Source: Pseudoflavonifractor phocaeensis (GTDB lineage Bacteria > Bacillota > Clostridia > Oscillospirales > Oscillospiraceae). From it: a DNA stretch of 64,000 nt. Position numbers and translations under genes: made by a program. This document shows, piece after piece, positions 15,965-24,946 of this stretch; position 1 is the stretch's first letter; every line of letters begins with the position of its first letter. The notes beneath the pieces were generated by a model, which made no database searches, was not told where the DNA came from, and saw nothing but the letters and a program-made list of their open reading frames with translations. The stretch lies in contig NZ_JADYUM010000003.1 of the NCBI RefSeq assembly GCF_021531815.1, forward strand, positions 124,001 through 188,000, given 5' to 3'.

Positions 15965-18079
15965 TCAGTTCTGGCCAAAGACAAGGTCGTAAAAGTCGTT
16001 TTCAATGATCAGCGGGGTGCTGTCCAGCTTATAGCCCACCAGCTTCTTCATGGCGGACACATAGCTCTCCTGCTCCTCGGCGGTCATGTCGACTCCCTCC
16101 GCCGGGGTGAATTCACCGGTAAAGCGGTTGTAGAAGCCCTTGTCCGACTTCCAGCACCGGGAGGTGAAGACCACTAACCCCTCGCTGTCAGACAGGATGT
16201 CGCTGCCGTCCAGCATCCGGGAGTCGTACTCCAGTCCCAGCAGGTTGGAGAGGGTAGGCAAAATGTCCACCTGGCAGCAGACCTTGTTTACCACCACCGG
16301 CTCCTCCATGCTGGCCGTCCAGAGGATGAGGGAGTTTTTATACACATCGAAGTCGATGTTGGACTCCTTCAGAGCCTCCATGTCCTCGGAACTGCCAAAT
16401 TTCTGGCCGGACAGCTCCTCCAGGGTGTCCACATTGAAATAAGGGATGTGGTCCCCGGTGGCCACGATGAGGGTCTTGTCCAGCTTGCCCGCCGCCTCCA
16501 GCTTGTCCAGCAGCACCTCCAGGGCCTTGTCCACCTCCATGGCGGTGGCGATGTAGTTTTGGGTGGTCTCACTGTAGGGTAGAGCCCGGACGGTGTCCCG
16601 GTAGGGAGCCACGATGCGGTTGTTGGAGTAGGGCATGTGTCCGCTGATGGTCAGGTAGTAGACGTGGAAGGGCTTGTCGCTGTTGATGTAGTCATCCACG
16701 CTGGCCTCGATGACATAGGAGTCCCGCTGGGGCCACAAGGGCTTGGTTTCCCCCATCTCCAGCTCCAGGCCGGACTGGTACTGCCGCCAGTCATAGCCCA
16801 GGTTGGTGTGGGAGGCCAGACGGCCGTACATATCGTAGTTGCCGTGGTAGCCCAGCACCTCATACCCCGCCCGGCCCAGCTGCTGGGCCAGGGAGAAGTA
16901 ACAGTTGGTGCCCAGTACCCCGGTGCGCTTCATGGTGATGGGGTTTCCGTTCTTGGGGTACAGGCCCAGGAGCGTCTGGCACTCCCCGTTAGAGGTACTG
17001 GTGAAGTGGAGGGCGGTGTAGTAGTTGTTGAAAATAAAGCCCTCGTGGGTCAGCTTGTACAGGGTGGGGGTCAGCTCCGGGTCGATGACGTAGCCGGAGA
17101 AGCCTTCCAGAACCAATTGGATCACATTATACCCCTCGAACATACCGGTGTACTCGTTCTTTTTGGTGGGGGTGACGCTGTTAAAGTAGTCGGCCAGCCA
17201 TTTGACGTCCTTGTTGGAGGTCTCGGCGGACAGCTTGGACAGGTCCACGTCCATGACGTTGGGCGAGGTGTCGATGACCGGGGCGGGGTCAGGCTCAGAG
17301 ACGTCCCCCGAGGAGTCGGCCCCGCTGCCGGCGGGATCGGCAGAGCTGGCGCCCAGGTCCCCGATGCCGCTGAAATCGGCGTCCAGGTCGTTTTTCACCG
17401 GGAAGGCCATATGCTTTACATCCAGGCGCAGCATGTTCCACAGGCCCAGCTGCTCCACCTGGTCGTCGATATTGGTGTCCATCCGGTAGAGCATCTTGGG
17501 GGTCAGGTCGCCGTTCCAGGGCAGGTGGACCACTCCCAGGCCCAGCAGGTGGAGGACCAACGCCCCCGCCAGCACCAGACCGGAGAACCGGACGTCAAAG
17601 CGGTCATAGCCCATGAACCGTCTGCCCAGGGCGCAGAGCAGAATCACGGGCAGGAAAAACACCAGGATAATGGGAATGCTGGACACCACCGTGGAGAGGA
17701 TCACGTCGGCATAGTCGGTGAGCCGGTTGCCGGCGGCGGTACCAAGGGTGCTCAGCGGGTAGTAGGACTGGAGGATCTTCTTGGCGATCATCTCCACCAC
17801 ATAGACCAGGGTGACCACCACCGCCAGCACTTTGGTGATTATCCCATTGATCCGCCGCTTGAAGGGCAGGGTCAACGCGGTACAGACGCCCCCCGCCGCC
17901 AGGCCGTACAGCAGCCAGATGGGCAGGTACTGCAGTGCCATTTTCATGTACAGGTGGAGCACCAGCTCCAGATAGACAAACAGCGCCGGGAAAAACAGCA
18001 CCCGGGCCGGGGTATTGGACCTACCACGGTAGCCGGACTGCTCCTGCCCCCCAAGGACCCGTCTTCCGTTATATGACAT
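15965..18079 (-). CDS. LTA synthase family sulfatase (phosphoglycerol transferase-like)
   Basis: 704 aa. N-terminal membrane part with about five helices (residues 25-215), a linker rich in D/S/P/G, then an extracytoplasmic sulfatase-fold domain (from about 310). LVLEGFSGYVIDPELTPTL gives the first metal acid; TSTSNGECQTLLGLYPK holds the nucleophile region; VVIEASVDDYI-like, GHMPYS and VATGDHIPYF hold the remaining metal ligands. It would transfer glycerol-phosphate from phosphatidylglycerol to a glycolipid or polymer, or act as a related phosphatidyl transferase. Whether this organism makes true lipoteichoic acid is not shown here. Single gene. ATG at 18079 has GGAGGG upstream and an extended -10-like TGATATTAT around 18130. 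Confidence 0.9.
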   Translation of the reverse strand: MSYNGRRVLGGQEQSGYRGRSNTPARVLFFPALFVYLELVLHLYMKMALQYLPIWLLYGLAAGGVCTALTLPFKRRINGIITKVLAVVVTLVYVVEMIAKKILQSYYPLSTLGTAAGNRLTDYADVILSTVVSSIPIILVFFLPVILLCALGRRFMGYDRFDVRFSGLVLAGALVLHLLGLGVVHLPWNGDLTPKMLYRMDTNIDDQVEQLGLWNMLRLDVKHMAFPVKNDLDADFSGIGDLGASSADPAGSGADSSGDVSEPDPAPVIDTSPNVMDVDLSKLSAETSNKDVKWLADYFNSVTPTKKNEYTGMFEGYNVIQLVLEGFSGYVIDPELTPTLYKLTHEGFIFNNYYTALHFTSTSNGECQTLLGLYPKNGNPITMKRTGVLGTNCYFSLAQQLGRAGYEVLGYHGNYDMYGRLASHTNLGYDWRQYQSGLELEMGETKPLWPQRDSYVIEASVDDYINSDKPFHVYYLTISGHMPYSNNRIVAPYRDTVRALPYSETTQNYIATAMEVDKALEVLLDKLEAAGKLDKTLIVATGDHIPYFNVDTLEELSGQKFGSSEDMEALKESNIDFDVYKNSLILWTASMEEPVVVNKVCCQVDILPTLSNLLGLEYDSRMLDGSDILSDSEGLVVFTSRCWKSDKGFYNRFTGEFTPAEGVDMTAEEQESYVSAMKKLVGYKLDSTPLIIENDFYDLVFGQN

Positions 18080-18300
18080 AGAGAGTTCCCTCCGAATTTT
18101 TCTTGAATTTTACACACAGTTTACCATAATATCACAGTCTTCGCAAGTAAAGAGCGCCATTTTAAGAAAGACTTCAGGAATTCTACTCTCATGCCTTTTC
18201 TCCGGGTCCTGTACGCCGGCCACACAAAATGCCGGTCCGCTTACCGCCTCTCCACGTTTTATTTTTGCTTTCCCGGGCAAGCTATTCCCGAGGTGATTTT

Positions 18301-18468
18301 ATGAAGTACCCCGATCTGAACAGCCTTCTTCAAAACGATTTGGAGGCCAGGAAATATTTTGATACCCTGCCCTACTACGCCCGTGAGCAGATCAGCACCC
18401 GCGCCGGCAACGTCAACTCCTTCGCCAGCCTCAAGGACTACGCCGAAAACCTCCTGAGCGGCGACTAA
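18301..18468 (+). CDS. Small conserved hypothetical protein, 55 aa
   Basis: ATG at 18301 with GAGGTG 6 nt upstream opens MKYPDLNSLLQNDLEARKYF. The rest, including LPYYAREQISTR and FASLKDYAENLLSGD, is charged and probably helical, with no membrane segment or cysteine. Small proteins of this kind are common in gut Clostridia. I know no function. It converges on the ferritin gene across a perfect hairpin (18509-18544), which supports it being a transcribed gene. Confidence 0.75.
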   Translation: MKYPDLNSLLQNDLEARKYFDTLPYYAREQISTRAGNVNSFASLKDYAENLLSGD

Positions 18469-18508
18469 CGCCAACCCGCCCCTCCCTTGGGGCAGGTTCT
18501 TCTATGTG

Positions 18509-18544
18509 ACAACATCCCCTTTGCCGAAGCAAAGGGGATGTTGT
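18509..18544. terminator. Bidirectional terminator hairpin
   Basis: Perfect 15-bp stem ACAACATCCCCTTTG / CAAAGGGGATGTTGT with loop CCGAAG, between the convergent 55-aa gene and ferritin. The U-tracts are short (TTGTTTG on plus, TTGTCAC on minus), so strength is uncertain. Confidence 0.75.
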
Positions 18545-18568
18545 TTGCATGTCCGGTATCAGATTCTT

Positions 18569-19081
18569 TTACAGGACCAGGGAGGGCGCGCTGTAAACCC
18601 GGGCGGCCATCTCACTGTTGAGCATGTACAGGCTCTTGGCATCGTCGCCGAAAAGCTTCATCTTCTTGATCATGTCCTCGGCGTTCTTCTCCTCCTCGCC
18701 CTGCTCCTTGACGAACCAGTCCAGGAACTGCATGGTACGGAAATCCCGCACGGAGTAAGCCGCGTCATAAATGGCGTGGATCAGGCTGGTGACATACTGC
18801 TCATGCTCCAGACCCAGCTCCAGCACGTGGAGTTTGTCGTCCAGCACCTTATCGGGCTTCGCGATGGCCTCCAGAGTGACCGTCTCCCCGTTGTTCTGGA
18901 GGTACTGCATCATCAGCATGGCGTGGTCCCGCTCCTCCTGGGCCTGGATCTTGTACCAGTTGGCGAAGCCGTCCAGTCCGGCGTCCTCATAGAAGATGGA
19001 GAAATCCAGGTACAGATAAGCGGAATAAAACTCCTTATTGACCTGTTCGTTCAGCAGTTCTGCTACCTTTTTATCCAGCAT
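18569..19081 (-). CDS. ftnA: Ferritin (non-haem iron storage)
   Basis: 170-aa bacterial ferritin that oxidises and stores iron in a 24-mer shell. Start taken at the ATG at 19081, with GAGGTG 7 nt upstream; an in-frame GTG at 19090 falls inside that ribosome site. Ferroxidase ligands match classical FtnA numbering: E17, E50, H53 (QEERDHAM), E94, then WFVKEQGEEE giving E126/Q127/E130. Single gene with its own promoter. No Fur- or PerR-like palindrome is evident. Confidence 0.96.
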   Translation of the reverse strand: MLDKKVAELLNEQVNKEFYSAYLYLDFSIFYEDAGLDGFANWYKIQAQEERDHAMLMMQYLQNNGETVTLEAIAKPDKVLDDKLHVLELGLEHEQYVTSLIHAIYDAAYSVRDFRTMQFLDWFVKEQGEEEKNAEDMIKKMKLFGDDAKSLYMLNSEMAARVYSAPSLVL

Positions 19082-19125
19082 GACAAACACCTCGTTTCAG
19101 AATTTTCCCGTATCCGGGCCAACCT

Positions 19126-19154
19126 ATGTTAGCACGAAACCATATTTTTGACAA
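19126..19154 (-). promoter_or_regulatory. Sigma-A-type promoter for ferritin
   Basis: Minus strand TTGTCA (19154-19149), 17-bp spacer, TAACAT (19131-19126), about 45 bp before the ATG. Confidence 0.6.
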
Positions 19155-19224
19155 GATGACCGAAAAAACTTGTTCTTTCCCAGCGCTGTTTTCCCGGCAG
19201 CGGAGCGATTCCCGCCCTACACAT

Positions 19225-22200
19225 TCATCCGAACATGGAAAACAGGTCGATCTGGCTGGTTTCCGGCAGGTCCCCAAAGGTCCCCGCCGCTTTCAGCAAC
19301 TCGATGTGGGTCTTGGAGACCTTGGGGCAGGCGGCGGAAACCTCCTCGATAGAGATGAAGGTCCGGCCCTTCCGGGCCTCGGCCAGAGACAGCGCAGCCG
19401 TCTCCCCCAGCCCGGCCACTGACACGAAGGGAGGCCGCAGAGTCCCCCGCTCCTCATCCATGGTGAAGTTGATGGCCTCGGACTGGTACAGGTCCATCCG
19501 GTCGAAGGTGAAGCCCCGGAGGTAGAACTCGTAACACACCTCCAGGGTGGTGAGCATGTCCTGCTCCACAGCGGTGGCCTCCTTGTCCTTGGCCACGATC
19601 TCCCGCATCTTCTTCTGGCACACGTCCATTCCCCGGCACATGTAGGCCTCGTCAAAGGCCTTGGCCCGGATGGAGAAATAGGCGGCGTAAAAGGCCAGGG
19701 GGCGGTGGACCTTGAACCAGGCGATGCGGAAGGCCATCATCACATAGGCCACAGCGTGGGCCTTGGGAAACAGGTAGGCGATCTTTTTACAGGAGCCGAT
19801 GTACCAGTCCGGCACCCCGGCGGCCTTCATCTCCTCCTCCGCGCCCTCCGGCAGGCCCCGGCCCTTACGGACCGCCTCCATGATCTTGAAGGAGCGCTTG
19901 GGGGGCATTCCCTTGGAGATGAGGAACAGCATGATGTCATCGCGGCAGCCGATGGCCTGCCCGACGGGGACTCCCTGCTGGAGGATCAGGTCCCGGGCGT
20001 TGCCCAGCCACACGTCGGTGCCGTGGGAAAAGCCGGACAGCCGGACCAGAATATCGAACTGGTCGGGCTGGGTCTCCTCCAGCATCCCCCGGACAAAGGA
20101 GGTGCCGAACTCCGGGATGGCGGTGCCGCCGGTGGGGCCCAGGATCTTGTCATTCTCATAGCCCAGCACCTTGGAGGATTTGAAGATGGACATGGTGTCC
20201 GGGTCATCCAAGGGGATGTCCGTCCGGGCATTCACCCCCGTCAGCACCTCCAGCATTCGGATCATAGTGGGATCATCGTGGCCCAGCATGTCCAGCTTCA
20301 GCAGGTTGGACTCCATGGAGTGGTATTCAAAGTGGGTGGTGATGATGTCGCTGTTGGGGTCGTCGGCAGGGTGCTGGACGGGACAGAAGTCGTAGATCTC
20401 CTTGTCCTGGGGAATGACCACCATTCCGCCGGGGTGCTGGCCGGTGGTCCGCTTCACGCCGGTGCAGCCCAGCGCCAGCCGGTTCTCCTCCGCCTTGGAG
20501 GCGGTGAGCCCCCGCTCCGCCAGGTACTTTTTCACATAGCCGAAGGCGGTCTTCTCCGCCACGGCGCCGATTGTCCCCGCCCGGAACACGTGGGACTGGC
20601 CAAAGAGTTCAAAGGTATACCGGTGGGCGTTGGCCTGGTACTCGCCGGAGAAATTCAGGTCGATGTCCGGGACCTTGTCGCCGCCGAAGCCCAGGAAGGT
20701 CTCGAAGGGGATGTTGAAGCCGTCCTTTACATATTTGGTGCCGCAGACCGGACAGTAGGCGTCCGGCATGTCGGCGCCGCAGCCGTAGGGATGCTCCGGG
20801 TCCTGGGCATAGTCGAAGTCGGTGTGCTTACACTTGGGGCAGCGGTAGTGGGCGGGCAGGGAGTTGACCTCGGTGATGCCCGACATGAAGGCCACCAGAG
20901 AGGAGCCCACGCTGCCCCGGGAGCCCACCAGGTAGCTGTGCTCCAAGGAGTTCTGGACCAGCTTCTGGGCGGACATGTAGATGACGTCGTATTTGCAGCG
21001 GATGATGTCTCCCAGCTCCGCCTCGATGCGGTCCACCACGATCTGGGGCGGGTTCTCCCCATAGAGGTCGTGGGCCTTCCCCCAGACCAGCCGCTTCAGT
21101 TCCCCGTCGGAGTCCTCCAGCTTGGGGGCGAACAGGCCCTTGGGCAGGGGATCGATGGGGTCGCAGCAATCGGCAATGAAATTGGTGTTCTTCACCACCA
21201 CCTCGTAGGCCTTCTCCTTCCCCAGATAGGAGAACTCCCGGAGCATCTCGTCGGTGGTTTTCAGATAGATGGGCAGAGGTTGATCCGCGTCCTCGAAGCC
21301 CTTGGAGGCCAGAAGGATATGGCGGTAGACCTCGTCCTCCGGGTCCAGGAAGTGGACGTCGCCGGTGGCGCACACCGGCTTGCCCAGCTCCTCCCCCAGA
21401 CGCACAATGGTCCGGTTGAAGTCCCGCAGCTCCTCCTCCGACTTGACCATCCCCTTGCGCAGCATGAACATGTTGTTGCACAGGGGCTGGATCTCCAGAT
21501 AGTCGTACCAGGAGGCGATGCGCTTCAGCTCCCCCCAGCTCTTGCCCTCCACCACCGCCTGGAACAGCTCTCCCGCCTCGCAGGCGGAGCCGATGATGAG
21601 GCCCTCCCGGTTCTCGTTGATGAGGGATTTGGGCATGATGGGGTAGCGCTTGAAATACTCCAGGTAGGACAGGGAGATGAGCTTGTACAGGTTGCGCAGC
21701 CCCGTCTGGTTCTTGGCCAGGACGATAAGGTGCTTGGGCCGACGCTTGGCCTTGCCCGCCTTGCGCAGCTGGGGCATGTAGCCGTTGATCTCCCCAAGGT
21801 CGTGGAGCCCCCGCTCCTCCAGCATCCGGAAAAAGGGCGGCAGCATGTAGGCCACCGTGGCCGCGTCGTCGCTGGCCCGGTGGTGGTTGAAGGCGGGCAG
21901 ATTCAGGTGCCCCGCCACGATGTCCAGCTTGTATTTGCCCAGGTCGGGCAGCAGGTTCTGGGCCAGGATCAGGCTGTCCACTGAGGGGTTATGGAAAGGT
22001 ATGTGATACTTCTCGCAGCCGGCGGCGATAAAGCCCATGTCGAACTCCGCGTTGTGGGCGGCCAGAGGCCGGTCCCCAGCAAAGGCCAGAAAGGCTTTCA
22101 GCGCCTCCTCCTGGGAGGGGGCGCCCACCAGCATCTCGTCGGTAATGCCGGTGAGCTGGATGATCTCGGGAGACAAAATACGGCCCGGGGCGACAAAGGT

Positions 22201-23361
22201 GTTGAACCGGTCGGTGATCTCCCCGTTTTTCAGCACCACCGCGCCGATCTCGATGATGACCTCATACTTTTTGTTCAGGCCCGTGGTCTCGATGTCGAAA
22301 CAGACGATCTCCTGGTCAAAGGGCTGGTGGGTCTCCCCGTGGACCACCACCCGGTCATCCACGTCGTTGACGTAGTAGGCCTCCACCCCAAACAAGATCT
22401 TCATTTTCTTGGCCGAATGCCAGGCGTTGGGGAAGGAATGGGCCACGCCGTGGTCGGTGATGGCCACGGCGGGATGGCCCCACTTCTCCAGCCTCTTGAT
22501 GGCGTTCTCCGCCACCGGGGAGTCGGTCTTGGCCCCCACGGCGGTCAGGGCGTCCATGGAGGACATGTTGGTGTGGAGGTGGAGCTCCACACGCTTCTCC
22601 TCCGCCGTGTCCATCCGCACCTTCTTGTCCGCCTGGGTGACGGCCACCGGCTCCAGCACCATGTCGCCGTAAAAGCGGTCCATGTTCAGGCGGCCCTGGA
22701 CCTTCAGGTGCATTCCCTTTTTGATCCCGTCCACCAGGGGCTTGCCCTCGTCCCCGGCAAAGAACTTGTTCACCCGGATGGAACCGGTGTAGTCTGTCAT
22801 ATCGAAGGCCACCACCCAGGCGCCCCGCTTTTTCAGCTCCTTGTGGTCCACGGCGAAGACGTCGCCCTCCACCACCACGGTGCCCATGTCCAGCTCCAGT
22901 TCTCCCATGGAGACAGGGTCCTTGGTGATGGGCTTGCCGAAGATAGCCTTGCCCGCGAACTTCTTTCCCTCTCCCTTGGGAGCGGCTGGGTGGGCCACGC
23001 TCTTCATGGCCGCTTTCCGCAGGGCCTCCGCCCGGGCGAAGGCATCGGCGGGAGCGCTCTCCTGCTTAGGCGCGGCATCAGCGGCGGGGGCCTCCGCCGG
23101 AGCGGTAGGCTCTGCCGCGGGCTTCGGGGCCGCGGTCTGGATCTTCACGCTGTTCAGACCGTAGGCCCGGCACAGGGTCTCCTCCGCCTCCCGGATCAGG
23201 TTGGGTCCGGCGCCCGCCGCGCCCTCCACCAGGATCTTGGCGCTGCGGCTGGCCTTGTCGATGGCGGCGGAAACAATGAGCCAGCCCTCCACCGCGTTGG
23301 ACAACTCGGTCCAGCGGCGCAGGGCGGCGAACATCTGTAAAAAGGGGATCTTTTTAGACAT
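19225..23361 (-). CDS. polC: DNA polymerase III alpha subunit, PolC type
   Basis: Replicative polymerase of low-GC-lineage Firmicutes, with built-in proofreading. 1378 aa. Order: N-terminal domain with an alanine/proline-rich linker (about 85-160), OB fold (TDYTGSIRVNKFF), PHP domain beginning HLHTNMSSMDALTAV, inserted DEDDh exonuclease (VCFDIETTGLNKKYEVI near 350, HNAEFDMGFIA, HHRASDDA), polymerase palm with PDIDLNFSGEYQ near 900, a zinc cluster (YRCPKCKHTDF, YCPVCGTKYV), and C-terminal PPFVSVAGLGETAA. It closes the pyrH-to-polC cluster, 32 bp after ispG. Confidence 0.98.
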   Translation of the reverse strand: MSKKIPFLQMFAALRRWTELSNAVEGWLIVSAAIDKASRSAKILVEGAAGAGPNLIREAEETLCRAYGLNSVKIQTAAPKPAAEPTAPAEAPAADAAPKQESAPADAFARAEALRKAAMKSVAHPAAPKGEGKKFAGKAIFGKPITKDPVSMGELELDMGTVVVEGDVFAVDHKELKKRGAWVVAFDMTDYTGSIRVNKFFAGDEGKPLVDGIKKGMHLKVQGRLNMDRFYGDMVLEPVAVTQADKKVRMDTAEEKRVELHLHTNMSSMDALTAVGAKTDSPVAENAIKRLEKWGHPAVAITDHGVAHSFPNAWHSAKKMKILFGVEAYYVNDVDDRVVVHGETHQPFDQEIVCFDIETTGLNKKYEVIIEIGAVVLKNGEITDRFNTFVAPGRILSPEIIQLTGITDEMLVGAPSQEEALKAFLAFAGDRPLAAHNAEFDMGFIAAGCEKYHIPFHNPSVDSLILAQNLLPDLGKYKLDIVAGHLNLPAFNHHRASDDAATVAYMLPPFFRMLEERGLHDLGEINGYMPQLRKAGKAKRRPKHLIVLAKNQTGLRNLYKLISLSYLEYFKRYPIMPKSLINENREGLIIGSACEAGELFQAVVEGKSWGELKRIASWYDYLEIQPLCNNMFMLRKGMVKSEEELRDFNRTIVRLGEELGKPVCATGDVHFLDPEDEVYRHILLASKGFEDADQPLPIYLKTTDEMLREFSYLGKEKAYEVVVKNTNFIADCCDPIDPLPKGLFAPKLEDSDGELKRLVWGKAHDLYGENPPQIVVDRIEAELGDIIRCKYDVIYMSAQKLVQNSLEHSYLVGSRGSVGSSLVAFMSGITEVNSLPAHYRCPKCKHTDFDYAQDPEHPYGCGADMPDAYCPVCGTKYVKDGFNIPFETFLGFGGDKVPDIDLNFSGEYQANAHRYTFELFGQSHVFRAGTIGAVAEKTAFGYVKKYLAERGLTASKAEENRLALGCTGVKRTTGQHPGGMVVIPQDKEIYDFCPVQHPADDPNSDIITTHFEYHSMESNLLKLDMLGHDDPTMIRMLEVLTGVNARTDIPLDDPDTMSIFKSSKVLGYENDKILGPTGGTAIPEFGTSFVRGMLEETQPDQFDILVRLSGFSHGTDVWLGNARDLILQQGVPVGQAIGCRDDIMLFLISKGMPPKRSFKIMEAVRKGRGLPEGAEEEMKAAGVPDWYIGSCKKIAYLFPKAHAVAYVMMAFRIAWFKVHRPLAFYAAYFSIRAKAFDEAYMCRGMDVCQKKMREIVAKDKEATAVEQDMLTTLEVCYEFYLRGFTFDRMDLYQSEAINFTMDEERGTLRPPFVSVAGLGETAALSLAEARKGRTFISIEEVSAACPKVSKTHIELLKAAGTFGDLPETSQIDLFSMFG

Positions 23362-23393
23362 TATGTCAACTCTCCTTGAGGGTATCTCGGCAC

Positions 23394-24431
23394 TTAAAGG
23401 GTATCTATGAGGGCAAACAGCTCGTCCACCAGCCGCTCCTGGGGAACTTTCTTGATGATCTGGCCTTTTTTGAACAGCAGGCCCTCCCCCTGGCCCCCCG
23501 CGATGCCGCAGTCGGCGGCGGAGGCCTCTCCGGGACCGTTGACCACACAGCCCATGACGGCCACGGTGATGGGCTTGTCCACGGCCTTCAGCCGCTCCTC
23601 CACCTCCCCGGCCAGGGAGATCAGGTCGATTCGGGTGCGGCCGCAGGTGGGACAGGACACCAGCTCCGCCCCCTCCTTCCGGATTCCGGCAGCTTTCAGG
23701 ATGTCCCGGGCGGCGTAGACCTCCTCAATGGGGTCGGCGGACAGGGACACCCGCATGGTGTCCCCCACGCCCAGGGCCAACAGGCCCCCGATGCCCACGG
23801 CGGACTTGAGGGTCCCCATGCGGACGGTGCCCGCCTCGGTGACGCCAATATGTAAAGGATAATCACTTTTCAGCGTCATCAGCTGATAGGCTTTCATGGT
23901 GATAGGCACGCTGGAGGATTTGAGGGAGACGCAGATATCGTCGAAGTCGAACTTGTTCAGCAGGCGAATGTGGCCGAAGGCAGACTCCACCATGGCCTCA
24001 GGACATACGTGGCCGTATTTGGCCAAAATAGGCTTCTCAAGAGAGCCGCCGTTCACACCGATGCGGATGGGAATATTTTTCTGCCGGCAGGCCGCGGCCA
24101 CCGCCTTCACCCGGTCCTCTCCCCCGATGTTGCCCGGATTGATTCGCACCTTGTCCGCTCCGGCGGCAATGGCCTCCAGAGCCAGCTTGTAGTCAAAATG
24201 GATGTCCACCACCACGGGGATGGGGCTGTGCTCCTTGATCTTGCCCACCGCGTGGGCAGCGGCCATATCAGGCACCGCCACACGGATGATCTCACAGCCG
24301 GCAGCGGCCAGCTTCCGGATCTGGTCCAAGGTAGCCGCCACATCGTCGGTACGGGTATTGGTCATGGACTGGATCGTAACCGGAGCGCCGCCGCCGATCA
24401 GAACACCGCCGACATTGATTTGTTTGCTCAT
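23394..24431 (-). CDS. ispG: 4-hydroxy-3-methylbut-2-enyl diphosphate synthase (flavodoxin/ferredoxin)
   Basis: Penultimate enzyme of the MEP isoprenoid pathway, an iron-sulfur TIM-barrel protein. The [4Fe-4S] cysteines are in SCPTCGRTRID and GCVVNGPGEA. The barrel start ISMTNTRTDD-like block is present (IQSMTNTRTDDVAATLDQI). 345 aa, the short bacterial form. Same cluster as dxr, so two MEP steps are encoded together. It is separated from rseP by repeat copy 1, and the ATG at 24431 is followed upstream by the repeat's left end. Confidence 0.98.
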   Translation of the reverse strand: MSKQINVGGVLIGGGAPVTIQSMTNTRTDDVAATLDQIRKLAAAGCEIIRVAVPDMAAAHAVGKIKEHSPIPVVVDIHFDYKLALEAIAAGADKVRINPGNIGGEDRVKAVAAACRQKNIPIRIGVNGGSLEKPILAKYGHVCPEAMVESAFGHIRLLNKFDFDDICVSLKSSSVPITMKAYQLMTLKSDYPLHIGVTEAGTVRMGTLKSAVGIGGLLALGVGDTMRVSLSADPIEEVYAARDILKAAGIRKEGAELVSCPTCGRTRIDLISLAGEVEERLKAVDKPITVAVMGCVVNGPGEASAADCGIAGGQGEGLLFKKGQIIKKVPQERLVDELFALIDTL

Positions 24432-24458
24432 GGAAAAACTTCCTTTTTAAAGTATTGT

Positions 24459-24946
24459 GTAAAATTTTGGTTATTGGCCTATGGAACCTAAAACCTATGT
24501 TATGTAGGGCAAGGGCTCTGCCCTTGCCCTTTCCGGGTATCCGAAATACTGGGAGAAATCTGCGCACTTGAACACTTCGCGTGCGAGCGGGACGGGAGAT
24601 AGGGATATTTCGCCCCCGGGCGAGGTACTTTTGTAAAGATACAAAAGTACCCAAAAAATCTCCGGGGCTTCGGCCCCGGTCCCCAAGGGGCGTCCTACAA
24701 AAAAGCCTGCCTCACGTCCGGCGCCGATCCCCTGGTTTTGCCGCCCCTCCTTCCGGGCCTTCGGCCCTGGGTCAAGGGGACTTGGATTGGAACAGGCGCT
24801 GAATACTGCGCTTGGGTTTCACAACTATGCGGCGCGGTCCTTGACCGCGCTGGCCCGTCCATTGCATGCAGCTTGATTCAGTAGACACCTGTACCGGTTT
24901 GTCCCACAGAGCATAGACTCGCTTCTCTATAAACTAAAATTTATCT
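24459..24946 (+). repeat. Long intergenic repeat, copy 1 (MITE-like)
   Basis: Roughly 490 bp between ispG and rseP with no plausible gene. Ends are imperfect inverted repeats: TAAAATTTTGGTTATTG on the left, and (read inward from the right) GATAAATTTTAGTTTATAG. Inside, left to right: palindrome ggcaagggctctgcccttgcc (24508-24528), hairpin GGTACTTTTGTA/TACAAAAGTACC (24624-24651), hairpin CCGGGGC-TTCG-GCCCCGG (24662-24679), GGGCC-TTC-GGCCC near 24755, and the conserved block GTCCATTGCATGCAG near 24860. The right end overlaps the rseP stop codon. Confidence 0.88.

Noticed and set aside
24495-24802. Short ORFs inside the long repeats (at 24495, 30707, 34806, 62878)
   Set aside because: The same DNA is open in several frames and on both strands, frames are not conserved between copies, and none has a ribosome site. 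The conserved feature is the hairpin set, not a protein.
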